Positions 19,443 to 29,311 of a stretch of 64,000 bases of DNA are shown here, piece by piece. The DNA lies in the NCBI GenBank assembly GCA_003833075.1, contig RIAY01000006.1:124001-188000 (forward strand), given 5' to 3'. Under the pieces are notes generated by a model, which worked only from the letters and a program-made list of their open reading frames with translations, searched no databases and was not told the origin of the DNA. Positions within the stretch are counted from its first letter, which is position 1. Every line of letters starts with the position of its first letter. Origin of the DNA: Muribaculaceae bacterium Isolate-036 (Harlan) (lineage in GTDB: Bacteria; Bacteroidota; Bacteroidia; Bacteroidales; Muribaculaceae). The translations under genes and the position numbers were made by a program.

Positions 19443-21899
19443 ATGAAAATTAGGTTATTTCTGATGGCGGGAATGGTTGCGCTCCCTGCCATTTTGTGTG
19501 CAAAAGGCACAGTGACAGGTAAAATCTTAAACAAAGCCACCGGCGAGCCGATGGACTTCGTGACAGTGCAGGTATTCGATTCCACGGGCAAGAAACCGTT
19601 TCAGATCGTAGCGTCTTCCGACAGCGAGGGCAAGTTCACTCTTCCGAACCTCTCGGACGGCTCATATGTAATCAAGATAATGAATGTCGGCAGCGTCAAC
19701 CAGGAACGTCCCGTGAATATCTCCGGGAGCAACATCGACCTCGGCACCATCAACCTTGTAGACGACTCAAAGGTGCTGAAAGAAGTGATTGTAGAGGGTA
19801 TACGCAGCCAGATGCGGTTCGAGCTTGACCGCAAGGTGTTTACCGTAGACGCGAATATCGCGGCTGCAGGACAGAGCGCGAGTGAGTTACTTGAATCCAT
19901 TCCATCGGTAGAGGTAGATCAGGACGGCGAGGTGTCACTGCGCGGAAACAGCTCTGTAACAATCTGGATCAACGGCAAGGATTCGGGACTCACAGCCGAC
20001 AACCGCGCACAGATTCTGGAACAGATCCCGGGTGAAAGCATCGACCGCATAGAGGTCATAACCAACCCCTCGGCAAAATACAGTCCGGAAGGAACAGCGG
20101 GCATCATCAACATCATCCTAAAAAAAGACAGACGCGGGGGATATTTCGGAAGCGCGGAAATAGGGGGAAACACCCGGGGTGGCGGAAACGTATCGGCAAA
20201 TATCAACTATAACACAGGGAAGTGGGACACCTTCGCCTCCATAGGCTTCAGAATGCGCCATGGCAAAGGTGGTTCCGAGACACGCCGCACCTTCGATGAC
20301 GGCACTTTCACCAACTCCGACGGCGACAGCCGCTCACACGGCAACAATCTCTTCTTCCGTCTGGGTGCAACATACCATCTCACAGATAAAGACGAGTTTT
20401 ATGTCAACGGATTCGGCATGTTCGGACGCCGCTACGGAAAGACAACAACCGAATACACCGCCAATCGCCCCGACCACTGGCTCAGCGACCTTCAGATCTC
20501 ACGAAACCACGGAGAATCCAAAGGCGCGCATGTGGAATGGGGATATACGCACCGATGGAACGACAATCATTCGCTGGAGACAATGGTCAGCTTCAACCAC
20601 TGGGGCGGTCCGTCGTGGAACTCATACGGCGAGACCGAAACCTGGGCAGACAATTCGACCACGGAGCAATACCGCGAACAGTCCATGCCCATCAACGTCA
20701 ACTCCTGGGAGGCTAAGGTCGACTATACCAACAAACTGAACGACTGGCTGAAACTCGAAGCCGGATACAACGGCAACTACAGCCACGAGAATACCCCGAA
20801 CACCACAATGAGACTCAGCCCCGACGGAACGCTGAAGACTGACGAAAGCCTCTTCAACCGCTTCATCTATTCCAACAACGTGTCGGCGCTTTACGTAACT
20901 CTCGGAGGGAAGATAAAGGATTTCAGTTTCTCTGCCGGAGTCCGTTCTGAATCGTGGCAGGTAAGAAGCCGCTCGCTCGAATACGGTCAGAACCGCGAGG
21001 ATGTGCCGGAATTCAAAAAGAATTTCTTCGCCCTCTTCCCCTCCTTGTTCTTATCATATTCTCTCCCCAAAGACAATGAGATCCAGATCAACTACACCCG
21101 ACGCATACGCCGTCCGTGGGGTGGACAGCTGAATTCGTTCCACAATGTTTCCGACCCCACAAGCGTGTCATATGGAAATCCGGAACTTGAGCCGCAATAC
21201 TCCAACTCCTTCGAGCTTAACTATCTGAAGAGCTGGACATACCACATGATTTCCTTCTCGGCTTACGTCAGGACTGCCGACAACATGATCAACCGTATTG
21301 CATATATGGACAACAACGTGATGTATTCGACATTCGCGAATGTGTCGAAGATGGCGAACTCAGGGTGCGAGATAATATTCAAGAACTCACTCTTCCGCAG
21401 CAAGCTCGACCTGACCACGACAGTGAATCTCTACAACAACCATATCAGCGGATGGAGCTATGACTTCCCGACGGAAAGCGGCAACATAGCGCATCTGTCC
21501 AACGAAAAGCAAAACAGCTTCGCATGGGACGCGCGCCTTATGGCAAACGTAAAACTCCCGTTGGGCATCTCATTTCAGGCGACAGGGCGTTACGCTTCCG
21601 AGCAGAAAGAGGCACAGGGTGCGAGACAAGGAGGATGGAGCGTGGACGCCGGATTACGCAAAATCGCGGGCAACTGGTCGTTCTCCCTCAATTGCCGCGA
21701 TATATTCGACTCCCGCAAATGGAAGAGCACCATCTACGGACCCGGATACACACAGACCTCCAAACGCTGGCGCATGGGACGTGTGCTCGGTCTTACTATA
21801 AAATACTCCTTCGGCAACATGAAGTCGAACAAAAGAGGGAGTCGCGACAACTCCGGCGAACCCATGGGAGGCTCCGGCTATGACGAAGGAATGGATTAA
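19443..21899 (+). CDS. TonB-dependent outer-membrane receptor (carboxypeptidase-regulatory N-domain, OMP_b-brl_3)
   Basis: An 818-residue outer-membrane protein. A signal peptide (MKIRLFLMAGMVALPAILCA) is followed by a carboxypeptidase-regulatory-like domain ('GTVTGKILNKATGEPMDFVT'). Next is a TonB plug domain: 'SASELLESIPSVEVDQDGEV', 'IWINGKDSG', 'IDRIEVITNPSAKYSPEGTAG'. The remaining 550 residues look like a 22-strand barrel, ending in an atypical Gly/Ser-rich tail. No SusD partner is adjacent, so it is not a classic glycan-utilisation pair; the substrate is unknown. Confidence 0.9.
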   Translation: MKIRLFLMAGMVALPAILCAKGTVTGKILNKATGEPMDFVTVQVFDSTGKKPFQIVASSDSEGKFTLPNLSDGSYVIKIMNVGSVNQERPVNISGSNIDLGTINLVDDSKVLKEVIVEGIRSQMRFELDRKVFTVDANIAAAGQSASELLESIPSVEVDQDGEVSLRGNSSVTIWINGKDSGLTADNRAQILEQIPGESIDRIEVITNPSAKYSPEGTAGIINIILKKDRRGGYFGSAEIGGNTRGGGNVSANINYNTGKWDTFASIGFRMRHGKGGSETRRTFDDGTFTNSDGDSRSHGNNLFFRLGATYHLTDKDEFYVNGFGMFGRRYGKTTTEYTANRPDHWLSDLQISRNHGESKGAHVEWGYTHRWNDNHSLETMVSFNHWGGPSWNSYGETETWADNSTTEQYREQSMPINVNSWEAKVDYTNKLNDWLKLEAGYNGNYSHENTPNTTMRLSPDGTLKTDESLFNRFIYSNNVSALYVTLGGKIKDFSFSAGVRSESWQVRSRSLEYGQNREDVPEFKKNFFALFPSLFLSYSLPKDNEIQINYTRRIRRPWGGQLNSFHNVSDPTSVSYGNPELEPQYSNSFELNYLKSWTYHMISFSAYVRTADNMINRIAYMDNNVMYSTFANVSKMANSGCEIIFKNSLFRSKLDLTTTVNLYNNHISGWSYDFPTESGNIAHLSNEKQNSFAWDARLMANVKLPLGISFQATGRYASEQKEAQGARQGGWSVDAGLRKIAGNWSFSLNCRDIFDSRKWKSTIYGPGYTQTSKRWRMGRVLGLTIKYSFGNMKSNKRGSRDNSGEPMGGSGYDEGMD

Positions 21900-21929
21900 C
21901 CCGGGGCACGATGTTTTAAGAAACACCCC

Positions 21930-22472
21930 CTATAGATTGAAATAGAAAGTGCCGGTAGGCAATACGGTATAGAAGGAGTATTCCACACCCCGCAGATAAT
22001 AATCGGTATTATACGCCGGAGCGTCAACTCCCCTGTCCCACATATCGGTCCAAGGATTCCAGGCGTTCAATACGTTGACCACGTATTGGACGCCGTTGTA
22101 TTGATAGCTGACCGTAAGCGGGAGCACACGCCAGATTCCCTGAGCGTCATATCCGCAGGCGACAACCCTTGTCACCCCTTGTTCCGGAATCACAGGCGAC
22201 TGGTTTACAACGATTGTCGGCCCGCTGTTCCAGCCGCTGTTCCACGGACTGCCCCAGTTGCCCTGAAACGATGGACCCGGGTTCCATCCGATACCGTTTG
22301 GGGGAGCCATGGGATGCCCGATGTCAGGGCGGAAGCTGCCGCCTGCTCCCGGCGCCGGCAGACTGTTCTGAGCCACTGCTCCGACAGAGCACACCGCAAG
22401 CAGCACCGTCGCCAGGCAAGCGTCAAACGCCATGCCTGCTCTCTTCCAAAAAAATAATTTATGCGTTTTCAT
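21930..22472 (-). CDS. Small secreted Pro/Gly/Trp-rich protein, function unknown
   Basis: A protein of about 180 residues. It opens with a signal peptide (basic 'MKTHKLFFWKRAG', hydrophobic stretch, 'AVAQ'); I prefer the ATG at 22472 over one two codons upstream. The mature part begins with a low-complexity Pro/Asn/Trp/Gly region (for example 'NWGSPWNSGWNSGP'). A compact C-terminal domain contains 'VTRVVACGYDAQGIWRVLP' and 'YYLRGVEYSFYTVL'. I do not recognise the family. It is convergent with the TonB receptor, 30 bp away. Confidence 0.65.
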   Translation of the reverse strand: MKTHKLFFWKRAGMAFDACLATVLLAVCSVGAVAQNSLPAPGAGGSFRPDIGHPMAPPNGIGWNPGPSFQGNWGSPWNSGWNSGPTIVVNQSPVIPEQGVTRVVACGYDAQGIWRVLPLTVSYQYNGVQYVVNVLNAWNPWTDMWDRGVDAPAYNTDYYLRGVEYSFYTVLPTGTFYFNL

Positions 22473-22524
22473 AGCCAATATCCTTTAATTTAATATTATA
22501 ACAAACGAACGCCCCGATTTCCTT

Positions 22525-22573
22525 CGAGGATGTGTCATAATAGCCCGTCTGGGTCGTTGGCTGAATGATTCGG
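22525..22573 (+). repeat. 49-bp dispersed repeat, copy 1
   Basis: Exactly the reverse complement of 46623-46671 over 49 bp. It lies between the small secreted-protein gene and the glyS promoter. The similarity ends abruptly on both sides. Confidence 0.9.
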
Positions 22574-22622
22574 CTTCGGTCATTGACGAAAACACAATGA
22601 AATGCACATTGTACGGTCTTTT

Positions 22623-22654
22623 TTTGCCGATGTTAAAAATTTTCGGTAAATTTG
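22623..22654 (+). promoter_or_regulatory. glyS promoter (TTTG-N20-TAAATTTG)
   Basis: TTTG at 22623-22626 and TAAATTTG at 22647-22654 are spaced by 20 bp, giving a leader of about 130 nt before the glyS ATG. Confidence 0.75.
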
Positions 22655-22792
22655 CGTGTTAAATGCCGCTGTTTACGGAAGCTACGGTGCATCCGCGCCT
22701 GAATCCAGCATCCTTTGTTAGAAGCGGCGTTGAAAAACCAGCAAGGCAATAACAGAAATTTGTAAATAAACAGACTCAATCATAACAGAGCA

Positions 22793-24337
22793 ATGGCAAA
22801 ACAGGAAGATGTTTTCAAGACAATCATAGCCCATGCAAAAGAATATGGGTTCGTATTTCAATCAAGCGAAATCTACGACGGGCTCTCTGCCGTGTATGAC
22901 TACGGACAGAACGGTGTGGAGCTGAAAAACAATATCAAACGTTACTGGTGGGAGGCGATGACAATGCTTCACGACAACATTGTCGGCATTGATTCCGCCA
23001 TATTCATGCACCCCACAATCTGGAAAGCATCAGGACACGTGGACGCATTCAACGATCCTTTGATTGACAACAAGGATTCAAAGAAACGCTATCGCGCCGA
23101 TGTGCTCATCGAAGATGAAATAGCCAAATTCGAAGAAAAGATAAACAAGGAAGTCGCCAAGGCTGCAAAACGTTTCGGAGAGAGTTTCGACGAAGCCATG
23201 TTCCGTCAGACAAATCCTCGCGTGCTTGAACACCAGCGCAAACGCGATGAGCTTCACAACCGTTTCTCAGAGGCAATGAACGCCAATGACCTCGCGGAGC
23301 TCAAACAGATTATCCTTGACTACGAAATAGCAGATCCGATAAGCGGCACACGCAACTGGACCGATGTGCGCCAGTTCAATCTCATGTTCAAGACCGAGAT
23401 GGGTTCCACTGCCGACGGCGCGATGGACGTCTATCTTCGTCCGGAGACAGCCCAGGGTATTTTCGTCAACTACCTCAACGTGCAGAAAACAGGTCGCATG
23501 CGGCTTCCTTTCGGCATAGCCCAGATAGGCAAGGCATTCCGCAACGAGATTGTCGCCCGCCAGTTCATCTTCCGCATGCGTGAGTTCGAGCAGATGGAGA
23601 TGCAATTCTTCGTGCGCCCGGGAGAAGAACTGAAATGGTTTGATTTCTGGCGTCAGACGCGCCTCAAATGGCACAAGAACCTCGGTCTGGGAGATAGCAA
23701 ATACCGCTTCCACGACCATGAGAAGCTTGCCCACTACGCCAACGCGGCAACAGACATCGAATTCGAAATGCCTTTCGGCTTCAAGGAGGTGGAGGGAATT
23801 CATTCCCGTACGAACTTCGACCTTTCGCAGCATGAGAAATTCTCCGGTAAAAAAATACAATATTTCGATCCGGAACTCAACGAAAGTTACGTTCCTTATG
23901 TTATAGAGACATCAATAGGTGTGGACCGTATGTTCCTCAGCGTGCTCTGCAGTTGCTACGAAGACCAGGATCTCGGCAACGGCGACCGTCGCGCAGTGCT
24001 GCACTTCCCTGCACCCATAGCACCGGTGAAATGCGCTGTCCTGCCGTTGGTGAAGAAAGACGGACTGCCGGAGAAGGCACGCGAGATACAGCATCGCCTG
24101 CGTTTCGACTTCACTTGCCAGTATGACGAAAAAGATTCCATCGGCAAGCGCTACCGCCGTCAGGATGCCATAGGCACCCCATACTGCATCACCGTCGACC
24201 ATCAGACACTTGAAGACGGAACTGTAACACTCCGCGAACGCGATTCGATGGATCAGAGACGTCTCAGTGTCGATGAACTGGAGAAAATATTATCGGAAGA
24301 AGTAAGCCTGAACAGTCTTCTGCGCAAGCTGCTTTGA
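22793..24337 (+). CDS. glyS: Glycyl-tRNA synthetase (dimeric, class II)
   Basis: A 514-residue cytosolic enzyme that charges tRNA-Gly; the single-chain alpha2 type. The N-terminus ('EYGFVFQSSEIYDGLSAVYD') and motif 1 region are followed by 'LRPETAQGIFVN'. Motif 2 is 'GKAFRNEIVARQFIFRMREF' and motif 3 'IETSIGVDRMFL'. The C-terminal anticodon-binding domain ends 'GTVTLRERDSMDQRRLSVD'. Complete. Confidence 0.97.
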   Translation: MAKQEDVFKTIIAHAKEYGFVFQSSEIYDGLSAVYDYGQNGVELKNNIKRYWWEAMTMLHDNIVGIDSAIFMHPTIWKASGHVDAFNDPLIDNKDSKKRYRADVLIEDEIAKFEEKINKEVAKAAKRFGESFDEAMFRQTNPRVLEHQRKRDELHNRFSEAMNANDLAELKQIILDYEIADPISGTRNWTDVRQFNLMFKTEMGSTADGAMDVYLRPETAQGIFVNYLNVQKTGRMRLPFGIAQIGKAFRNEIVARQFIFRMREFEQMEMQFFVRPGEELKWFDFWRQTRLKWHKNLGLGDSKYRFHDHEKLAHYANAATDIEFEMPFGFKEVEGIHSRTNFDLSQHEKFSGKKIQYFDPELNESYVPYVIETSIGVDRMFLSVLCSCYEDQDLGNGDRRAVLHFPAPIAPVKCAVLPLVKKDGLPEKAREIQHRLRFDFTCQYDEKDSIGKRYRRQDAIGTPYCITVDHQTLEDGTVTLRERDSMDQRRLSVDELEKILSEEVSLNSLLRKLL

Positions 24338-24382
24338 CCATACACCCCGGGCAGCGAAGGCTGCTCCCAAAAATTTTGAATT

Positions 24383-24979
24383 ATGAAATTCCTGAAGGAA
24401 ACTATCATCGCATTCGTTGCAGTGCTTGCAATGACCTCTCTCTCGTCGTGCAATTACAACAGTCTTGTTGAAAAGCAGCAGCAGGTTGATCAGAGCTGGG
24501 CACAGGTCGAGAACCAGTATCAGAGACGCGCCGACCTGATTCCCAACATAGTGAATACTGTCAAGGGATATGCTGAGCATGAAAGCAGCACTCTGGAGGC
24601 TGTGACCAACGCCCGCGCAGGTCTGACAAAAGCCTATGATGCCGCCCAGTCTGTGGAGAACCCGCAGGAGAACATCGAGCAATACCAGCAGGCACAAAGT
24701 GCCCTCAAAGGCGCGCTCGACATATATGTGAACGCCGTCCGCGAGGCATATCCCGACCTGAAGGCAAACACCAACTTCATGGCTTTGCAGACTGAACTGG
24801 AGGGTACGGAAAACCGGATCTCTACCGAACGCAAGCGTTACACGGAGGCGGTGATGGATTACAACACAAGCATCAAGAAATTTCCGACTAACATATATGC
24901 CGGGTGGTTCGGCTTCAAGGAGAAACCTCAGTTCAAGGCTGAAGCAGGGGCGCATAAAGCCCCTGAAGTGAAATTCTGA
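24383..24979 (+). CDS. LemA family protein
   Basis: A 198-residue membrane-anchored protein. A hydrophobic N-terminal segment ends in 'SLSSC', a plausible lipobox or membrane anchor. It is followed by the LemA core: 'VDQSWAQVENQYQRRADLIP', 'VKGYAEHESSTLEAVTNARA', and a long helical part ending 'YNTSIKKFPTNIYAGWFGF'. Family members are helical bundles of unknown role at the envelope. It lies 45 bp after glyS on the same strand and may be read through from it. Confidence 0.92.
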   Translation: MKFLKETIIAFVAVLAMTSLSSCNYNSLVEKQQQVDQSWAQVENQYQRRADLIPNIVNTVKGYAEHESSTLEAVTNARAGLTKAYDAAQSVENPQENIEQYQQAQSALKGALDIYVNAVREAYPDLKANTNFMALQTELEGTENRISTERKRYTEAVMDYNTSIKKFPTNIYAGWFGFKEKPQFKAEAGAHKAPEVKF

Positions 24980-25044
24980 CACTTGACACAAGGATTGCAT
25001 TTTTTATCTTAACACGCTTAATTACAAACAACGACAACAGATAT

Positions 25045-25581
25045 ATGAAGAAATCTCTATATTTTCTTCCGCTGATGGCAATGGTTTTCACCGGATGTCT
25101 CAGTGAAGATGAAGAGCCGGACTATGTGGAATGGAAGAAACAGAACGAGGAATATGTGACCAAAATGGAGGAGCTCACCGAAAACGGAGAGAAAGTCTAC
25201 ACCAAGGTCGTTCCCGAGTGGGCACCCAATGACTTTGTCCTCATAAAATGGCACAACGACCGATCGCTCACTGAGAAGAACCTCAAGCCGCTGAGCAACT
25301 CTACCGTAAACATCAAATATGAGATGGAGGACATCAACGGCAAATATCTGGGTGATTCCTACAGCATGACCCAATATGGCGACAGCATCTACCAAAGCAT
25401 GCCCAACGAGAATATCATAGGTATGTGGGTGGCAATGACATCGCTTCATGTAGGGGACTCCGTGACACTCGTCATCCCCGCCGGTTCCGCCTACGGTTCG
25501 GCATCGCGCAGTCCTATCGAGCCTTTCTCCACACTCATCTATCACATGAAGATGAAAGGCGTTCCCAAATACGAGAAATAA
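25045..25581 (+). CDS. FKBP-type peptidyl-prolyl isomerase lipoprotein
   Basis: A 178-residue envelope lipoprotein. The signal ends in a lipobox ('MVFTGC'), and an acidic linker follows. The C-terminal two-thirds has the FKBP fold pattern: 'NSTVNIKYEMEDING', 'IIGMWVAMTSLHVGDSVTLV', 'IPAGSAYGSASRSPIEPFST' and 'LIYHMKMKG'. Several aromatic pocket residues appear replaced, so isomerase activity is not certain. Only 16 bp separate it from the S9 peptidase gene. Confidence 0.85.
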   Translation: MKKSLYFLPLMAMVFTGCLSEDEEPDYVEWKKQNEEYVTKMEELTENGEKVYTKVVPEWAPNDFVLIKWHNDRSLTEKNLKPLSNSTVNIKYEMEDINGKYLGDSYSMTQYGDSIYQSMPNENIIGMWVAMTSLHVGDSVTLVIPAGSAYGSASRSPIEPFSTLIYHMKMKGVPKYEK

Positions 25582-25597
25582 CTACCAGACTTCGATC

Positions 25598-28126
25598 ATG
25601 AACAAAAACCTTTTTCCTACACTGGCGGCAGGACTTATCCTCTGTTCAGGCATGGCATCCGCCTACACTCTGACCAAATTCAAATCTTCTCCGGCTGTCA
25701 GGCTGAACACACCCGTGCTTCCCGACAGCCTTCAGAAAGAGAACGCATTCTCTGCCGAACAGCTGCTGGGCGCGCGCACTCCGCTGACGCTTCGCGACGA
25801 AATGGCAGACTGGACAACTGTGGTTCCGGACACCTCCGGAAGAGTCATTCTTCCCAAGGCTGTCGGCAAACCCGAACTGCGAACCTACACAACCCGCCTG
25901 CGTGCGACGGAATTTGCAAAAGGGAAGCTCGTCCTTAAGTCCACATCAATGGGCGATGTTTTCGTAAACGGTGTGTCTGTAGCGAAAAAGAGTGTTGCTG
26001 ATTCCATCCCCGCCGAGGCAAGCGGAGCTGTTACCCTCAACCCTGAAGCCGACTATGAAATCCAGCTCAATATCGTATCTATGCCGGATGACAAAAGTGC
26101 GCCGGACTTCAGACTGGAGTTTGTTCCCGACAAAGATTTCGAGGATGTGGAACTTGCCGACGGTCCGGACATCGGAAGACGTTTCTCCACACGCCTGACC
26201 ATGACAGGGGAGCGTGTGAGCGGAACAAGTATTTCTCCCGACGGCAAATATCTTATTACAAGATATTACGAGACATTCTCCGCCACAGAGACATCTTACC
26301 GCGCCACTCTTCAGGAAACCGCAACAGGGAAGATGATAACAGAAGATCTGTCTTCTTCGGCAAACTGGATGCCCAAAGGCTCCACATTATATTACACTGT
26401 AAAGAAACCGGCAGGATATGATGTAGTGACAATGGAAGTGCCGACGCTTAAAAGCCGCGTGATTGCACGTGGTGTCCCGGTAAACAGGTTCAACATAACA
26501 CCCGATGGCAAATCACTGATATATTACAAAGAAGTAGAAGGTACAAAAGACCAGGGACCGCTGAAACGCGTTAAAAGTCCTGATGACCGTATTCCGGGCG
26601 ACCGCGACCGCTCTTACGTGATGCGCTATGACCTTGACACCCATGTTACGACCACTCTCACCTACGGAGGAACGACAACATACATATGCGATTTCTCACG
26701 CGACGGTTCGAAGATGCTCTATATCGCATCAACAATGCGTCCCGCGGAATATCCTCTCTATTTCAAGGATCTCATCGAGATGGATCTCAACACACTCGCT
26801 ACGGACACAATCATCCGTAATGACGGATTCATCAATGACGCCATTTACTCTCCCGATGCAAAACAGCTATTCATCACAGGTAGCCCGCAGGCTTTCGGCG
26901 GCATCGGTGCGAACGCCGGGAAACATGAGATACCTAACGATTTCGACGGGCAGGGTTTCATATATACCTTAGCCGACAAGAAGGTCAGTCCCGTTACGCG
27001 TGATTTTGACCCCGCCTTGTCTGGCACACCGGTATGGAACGCAGTGGACGGCGCCATATATTTCCGTGGCGAGACCGGGTTCTTCAACAAGTTATACCGT
27101 CTGGATCCCAAATCAGGAAAAATATCCGCTCTCGACACTGGAATAGAATACGTATTCGGTTTCTCCATGGGTGATGACGAGGGGACATGGCTGTCGTATC
27201 ACGGCGGCGGATTCACAGACACAGGAATTGCATATCTTCTCAATCTGAAGAACAATAAAAACCGTCTTATCGACGATCCGATGCAGACTGAACTGCGCGA
27301 CATGGTATTCGGCAAAATGGAGCCGTGGAAATTCACAGCCTCGGACGGCACAGAAATCGACGGTTACATGTGTCTCCCTCCAGGATTCGACTCATCAAAG
27401 AAATATCCTCTTATAGTATATTACTACGGAGGCACCTCTCCTTCATCCGCAGCCATTCATCACCCCTACTCACCGCAGGTATTCGCTTCGCGCGATTATG
27501 TGGTATACGTTATCAATCCGAGCGGAACAACCGGCTACGGACAGGAATTCTCCGCCCGTCATGTGAACGCATGGGGAAAACGCACTGCGGAAGACATTAT
27601 AGAGGGTGTAAAGAAATTCTGCGATGACCATTCGTTTGTTGACAAAAAGAAAGTAGGATGTCTCGGCGCTTCATACGGAGGCTTCATGACCCAGTACCTC
27701 CAGACTCTCACCGACATCTTTGCGGCAGCAGTGTCGCACGCTGGAATCTCGAACGTGACAAGCTATTGGGGAGAAGGTTTCTGGGGTTATTCCTACAATG
27801 CGATAGCTGCCGCAAAATCATATCCCTGGAGCAATCCCGAACTCTTCACCAGACAAGGCTCGCTTTTCAATGCCGACAAGATCCACACCCCTCTCCTTCT
27901 GCTTCACGGCACGGAAGACACCAATGTGCCTATCGGCGAGAGCATACAGATTTTCAATGCGCTCCGCCTTCTTGGACGCGATGTCGAGTTTATAACGGTA
28001 GACGGTCAGAATCACGTCATCACTGATTTCGACAAGAAGCTTATCTGGCAAGACACCATAATGGCGTGGTTCGCCAAATATCTCAAGGGAGACTCCCGAT
28101 GGTGGAACGAGCTCTACGGAAAATGA
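25598..28126 (+). CDS. Secreted S9 family prolyl-oligopeptidase-like serine peptidase
   Basis: An 842-residue exported peptidase. It has a signal peptide (MNKNLFPTLAAGLILCSGMA), then a beta-propeller of WD-like/PD40 blocks ('GTSISPDGKYLITRYY', 'ITPDGKSLIYYKE'). The C-terminal alpha/beta hydrolase domain carries the triad Ser692 in 'GASYGGF', Asp774 in 'HGTEDTNVP' and His806 in 'GQNHVI'. It probably removes dipeptides or cleaves oligopeptides in the periplasm. Its TGA stop overlaps the first ATG of the next small gene. Confidence 0.94.
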   Translation: MNKNLFPTLAAGLILCSGMASAYTLTKFKSSPAVRLNTPVLPDSLQKENAFSAEQLLGARTPLTLRDEMADWTTVVPDTSGRVILPKAVGKPELRTYTTRLRATEFAKGKLVLKSTSMGDVFVNGVSVAKKSVADSIPAEASGAVTLNPEADYEIQLNIVSMPDDKSAPDFRLEFVPDKDFEDVELADGPDIGRRFSTRLTMTGERVSGTSISPDGKYLITRYYETFSATETSYRATLQETATGKMITEDLSSSANWMPKGSTLYYTVKKPAGYDVVTMEVPTLKSRVIARGVPVNRFNITPDGKSLIYYKEVEGTKDQGPLKRVKSPDDRIPGDRDRSYVMRYDLDTHVTTTLTYGGTTTYICDFSRDGSKMLYIASTMRPAEYPLYFKDLIEMDLNTLATDTIIRNDGFINDAIYSPDAKQLFITGSPQAFGGIGANAGKHEIPNDFDGQGFIYTLADKKVSPVTRDFDPALSGTPVWNAVDGAIYFRGETGFFNKLYRLDPKSGKISALDTGIEYVFGFSMGDDEGTWLSYHGGGFTDTGIAYLLNLKNNKNRLIDDPMQTELRDMVFGKMEPWKFTASDGTEIDGYMCLPPGFDSSKKYPLIVYYYGGTSPSSAAIHHPYSPQVFASRDYVVYVINPSGTTGYGQEFSARHVNAWGKRTAEDIIEGVKKFCDDHSFVDKKKVGCLGASYGGFMTQYLQTLTDIFAAAVSHAGISNVTSYWGEGFWGYSYNAIAAAKSYPWSNPELFTRQGSLFNADKIHTPLLLLHGTEDTNVPIGESIQIFNALRLLGRDVEFITVDGQNHVITDFDKKLIWQDTIMAWFAKYLKGDSRWWNELYGK

Positions 28127-28449
28127 ATATGAAAAAAATTATTTATACAGTGGGGGCTATTATCGCCCTCACTTTGTTATATGGATGTTCTGACAGCGAA
28201 AAGACCGGTGATAATGCCACCGAGATAGAAGCGGCGAAGATTGCCGGAAGAAATGCGGCACGCAGCATAATCACCCGCCATTGGAATGACACTTCGCTTC
28301 TACGCAAAGAGGTGGAGCGGCAACGTGCCTTGCGCCTTCGTTACGATTCAATCGGTCACAGGCGCTCTGCGGCAAGCTTTGACTCGGCATTCGTATCGAC
28401 TGTGCGCACAATGAATCCGATACTTGGAAAATTTGTTGAAAAACTATGA
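28123..28449 (+). CDS. Small lipoprotein of unknown function
   Basis: Translates to about 108 residues (MNMKKIIYTVGAIIALTLLYGC...), a clean lipoprotein signal with lipobox 'LYGC'. The mature part is short, charged and helical ('RQRALRLRYDSIGHRR'), with no family I recognise. ATG at 28123 overlaps the peptidase stop; the ATG at 28129 is equally possible. The 3' end overlaps the next gene by 4 bp, so the three genes are translationally coupled. Confidence 0.72.
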   Translation: MNMKKIIYTVGAIIALTLLYGCSDSEKTGDNATEIEAAKIAGRNAARSIITRHWNDTSLLRKEVERQRALRLRYDSIGHRRSAASFDSAFVSTVRTMNPILGKFVEKL

Positions 28450-29225
28450 ATACGCCACTGCTCACCGTGCCTTCCGACATCAGGGAACTGCTCGACTCGG
28501 AAGCCACAAGAATAAACCGAGAGGAATTCATCGGGAATGATCCCGTGCAGTTCCCTCGCAGGTTTTCCAGACTTGAAGACATCGAAACCGTATCGTTCCT
28601 GTCTGCAATCATAGCATGGGGACGAAGACCCATGATATGCCGCAATGCCGAGCGCATGCTCGACCTGATGGAGCATGAGCCATACAAGTATGTAATGGAC
28701 GAAGGCTATGAAGACCTTGATGCCGACATGAACCTCCACCGCACATTTTTCGCCCGTCATTTCCGGTATTTTCTCAGGGGACTGCGCCGCATTTTCCGCG
28801 AATACGGTTCGGTTGACGCTTTCGGAGCCGCAGTGCGTGCCGGCGAGTCGGAGACTCCGTCATGGAAACTCGTGGAGGAGATGGAAAAGATCATGCGCGA
28901 TGAAAACAACGGCGAGAACTGTTCCCAGTGTCTTCCCGTAAATCTTGACACCACAGCTCTCAAACGCATCAACATGGCTTTGCGATGGCTTGTGCGCGAT
29001 GACGGAATCGTAGACATGGGAGTATGGAAAAGCATACCCAAAAGCAAGCTGTTCATTCCACTCGATGTGCATGCCGGCAACACGGCAAGAAATCTCGGTC
29101 TTCTCTGCCGTCGTGCCAACGACCGCAAAAGCGTCGAGGCTCTCACGGCAACACTGCGCACTCTCCGCCCCGAGGATCCGGTCTTCTACGATTATGCCCT
29201 CTTCGGAATCGGAGTCGGAGAATAA
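28446..29225 (+). CDS. TIGR02757 (DUF2400) family protein
   Basis: A 259-residue cytosolic protein of a family common in Bacteroidetes and of unknown function. Visible signatures are 'DPVQFPRRFSRLEDIETVSF', 'AIIAWGRRPMICRNAERML', 'KRINMALRWLVRDDGIVDMG' and 'LFIPLDVHAGNTARNLGLL', ending with 'DPVFYDYALFGIGV'. The last segments resemble helix-hairpin-helix DNA glycosylases, as noted for this family. Overlaps the lipoprotein stop codon by 4 bp. Confidence 0.88.
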   Translation: MNTPLLTVPSDIRELLDSEATRINREEFIGNDPVQFPRRFSRLEDIETVSFLSAIIAWGRRPMICRNAERMLDLMEHEPYKYVMDEGYEDLDADMNLHRTFFARHFRYFLRGLRRIFREYGSVDAFGAAVRAGESETPSWKLVEEMEKIMRDENNGENCSQCLPVNLDTTALKRINMALRWLVRDDGIVDMGVWKSIPKSKLFIPLDVHAGNTARNLGLLCRRANDRKSVEALTATLRTLRPEDPVFYDYALFGIGVGE

Positions 29226-29311
29226 TCATGACAACAGATTCCGAACTGTTAAGAAATCATCTTAAAAACTGCTTAACCTGATTTAGCAACTTCAAGGCAA
29301 TAGTATCGAAT

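Noticed and set aside
24290..25000. 236-codon minus-strand frame over the LemA gene
   Set aside because: Antisense to a clear LemA protein; no independent evidence.
29228..29281. 17-codon ORF between the TIGR02757 gene and the GHL10 gene
   Set aside because: Too short, with no supporting signal.
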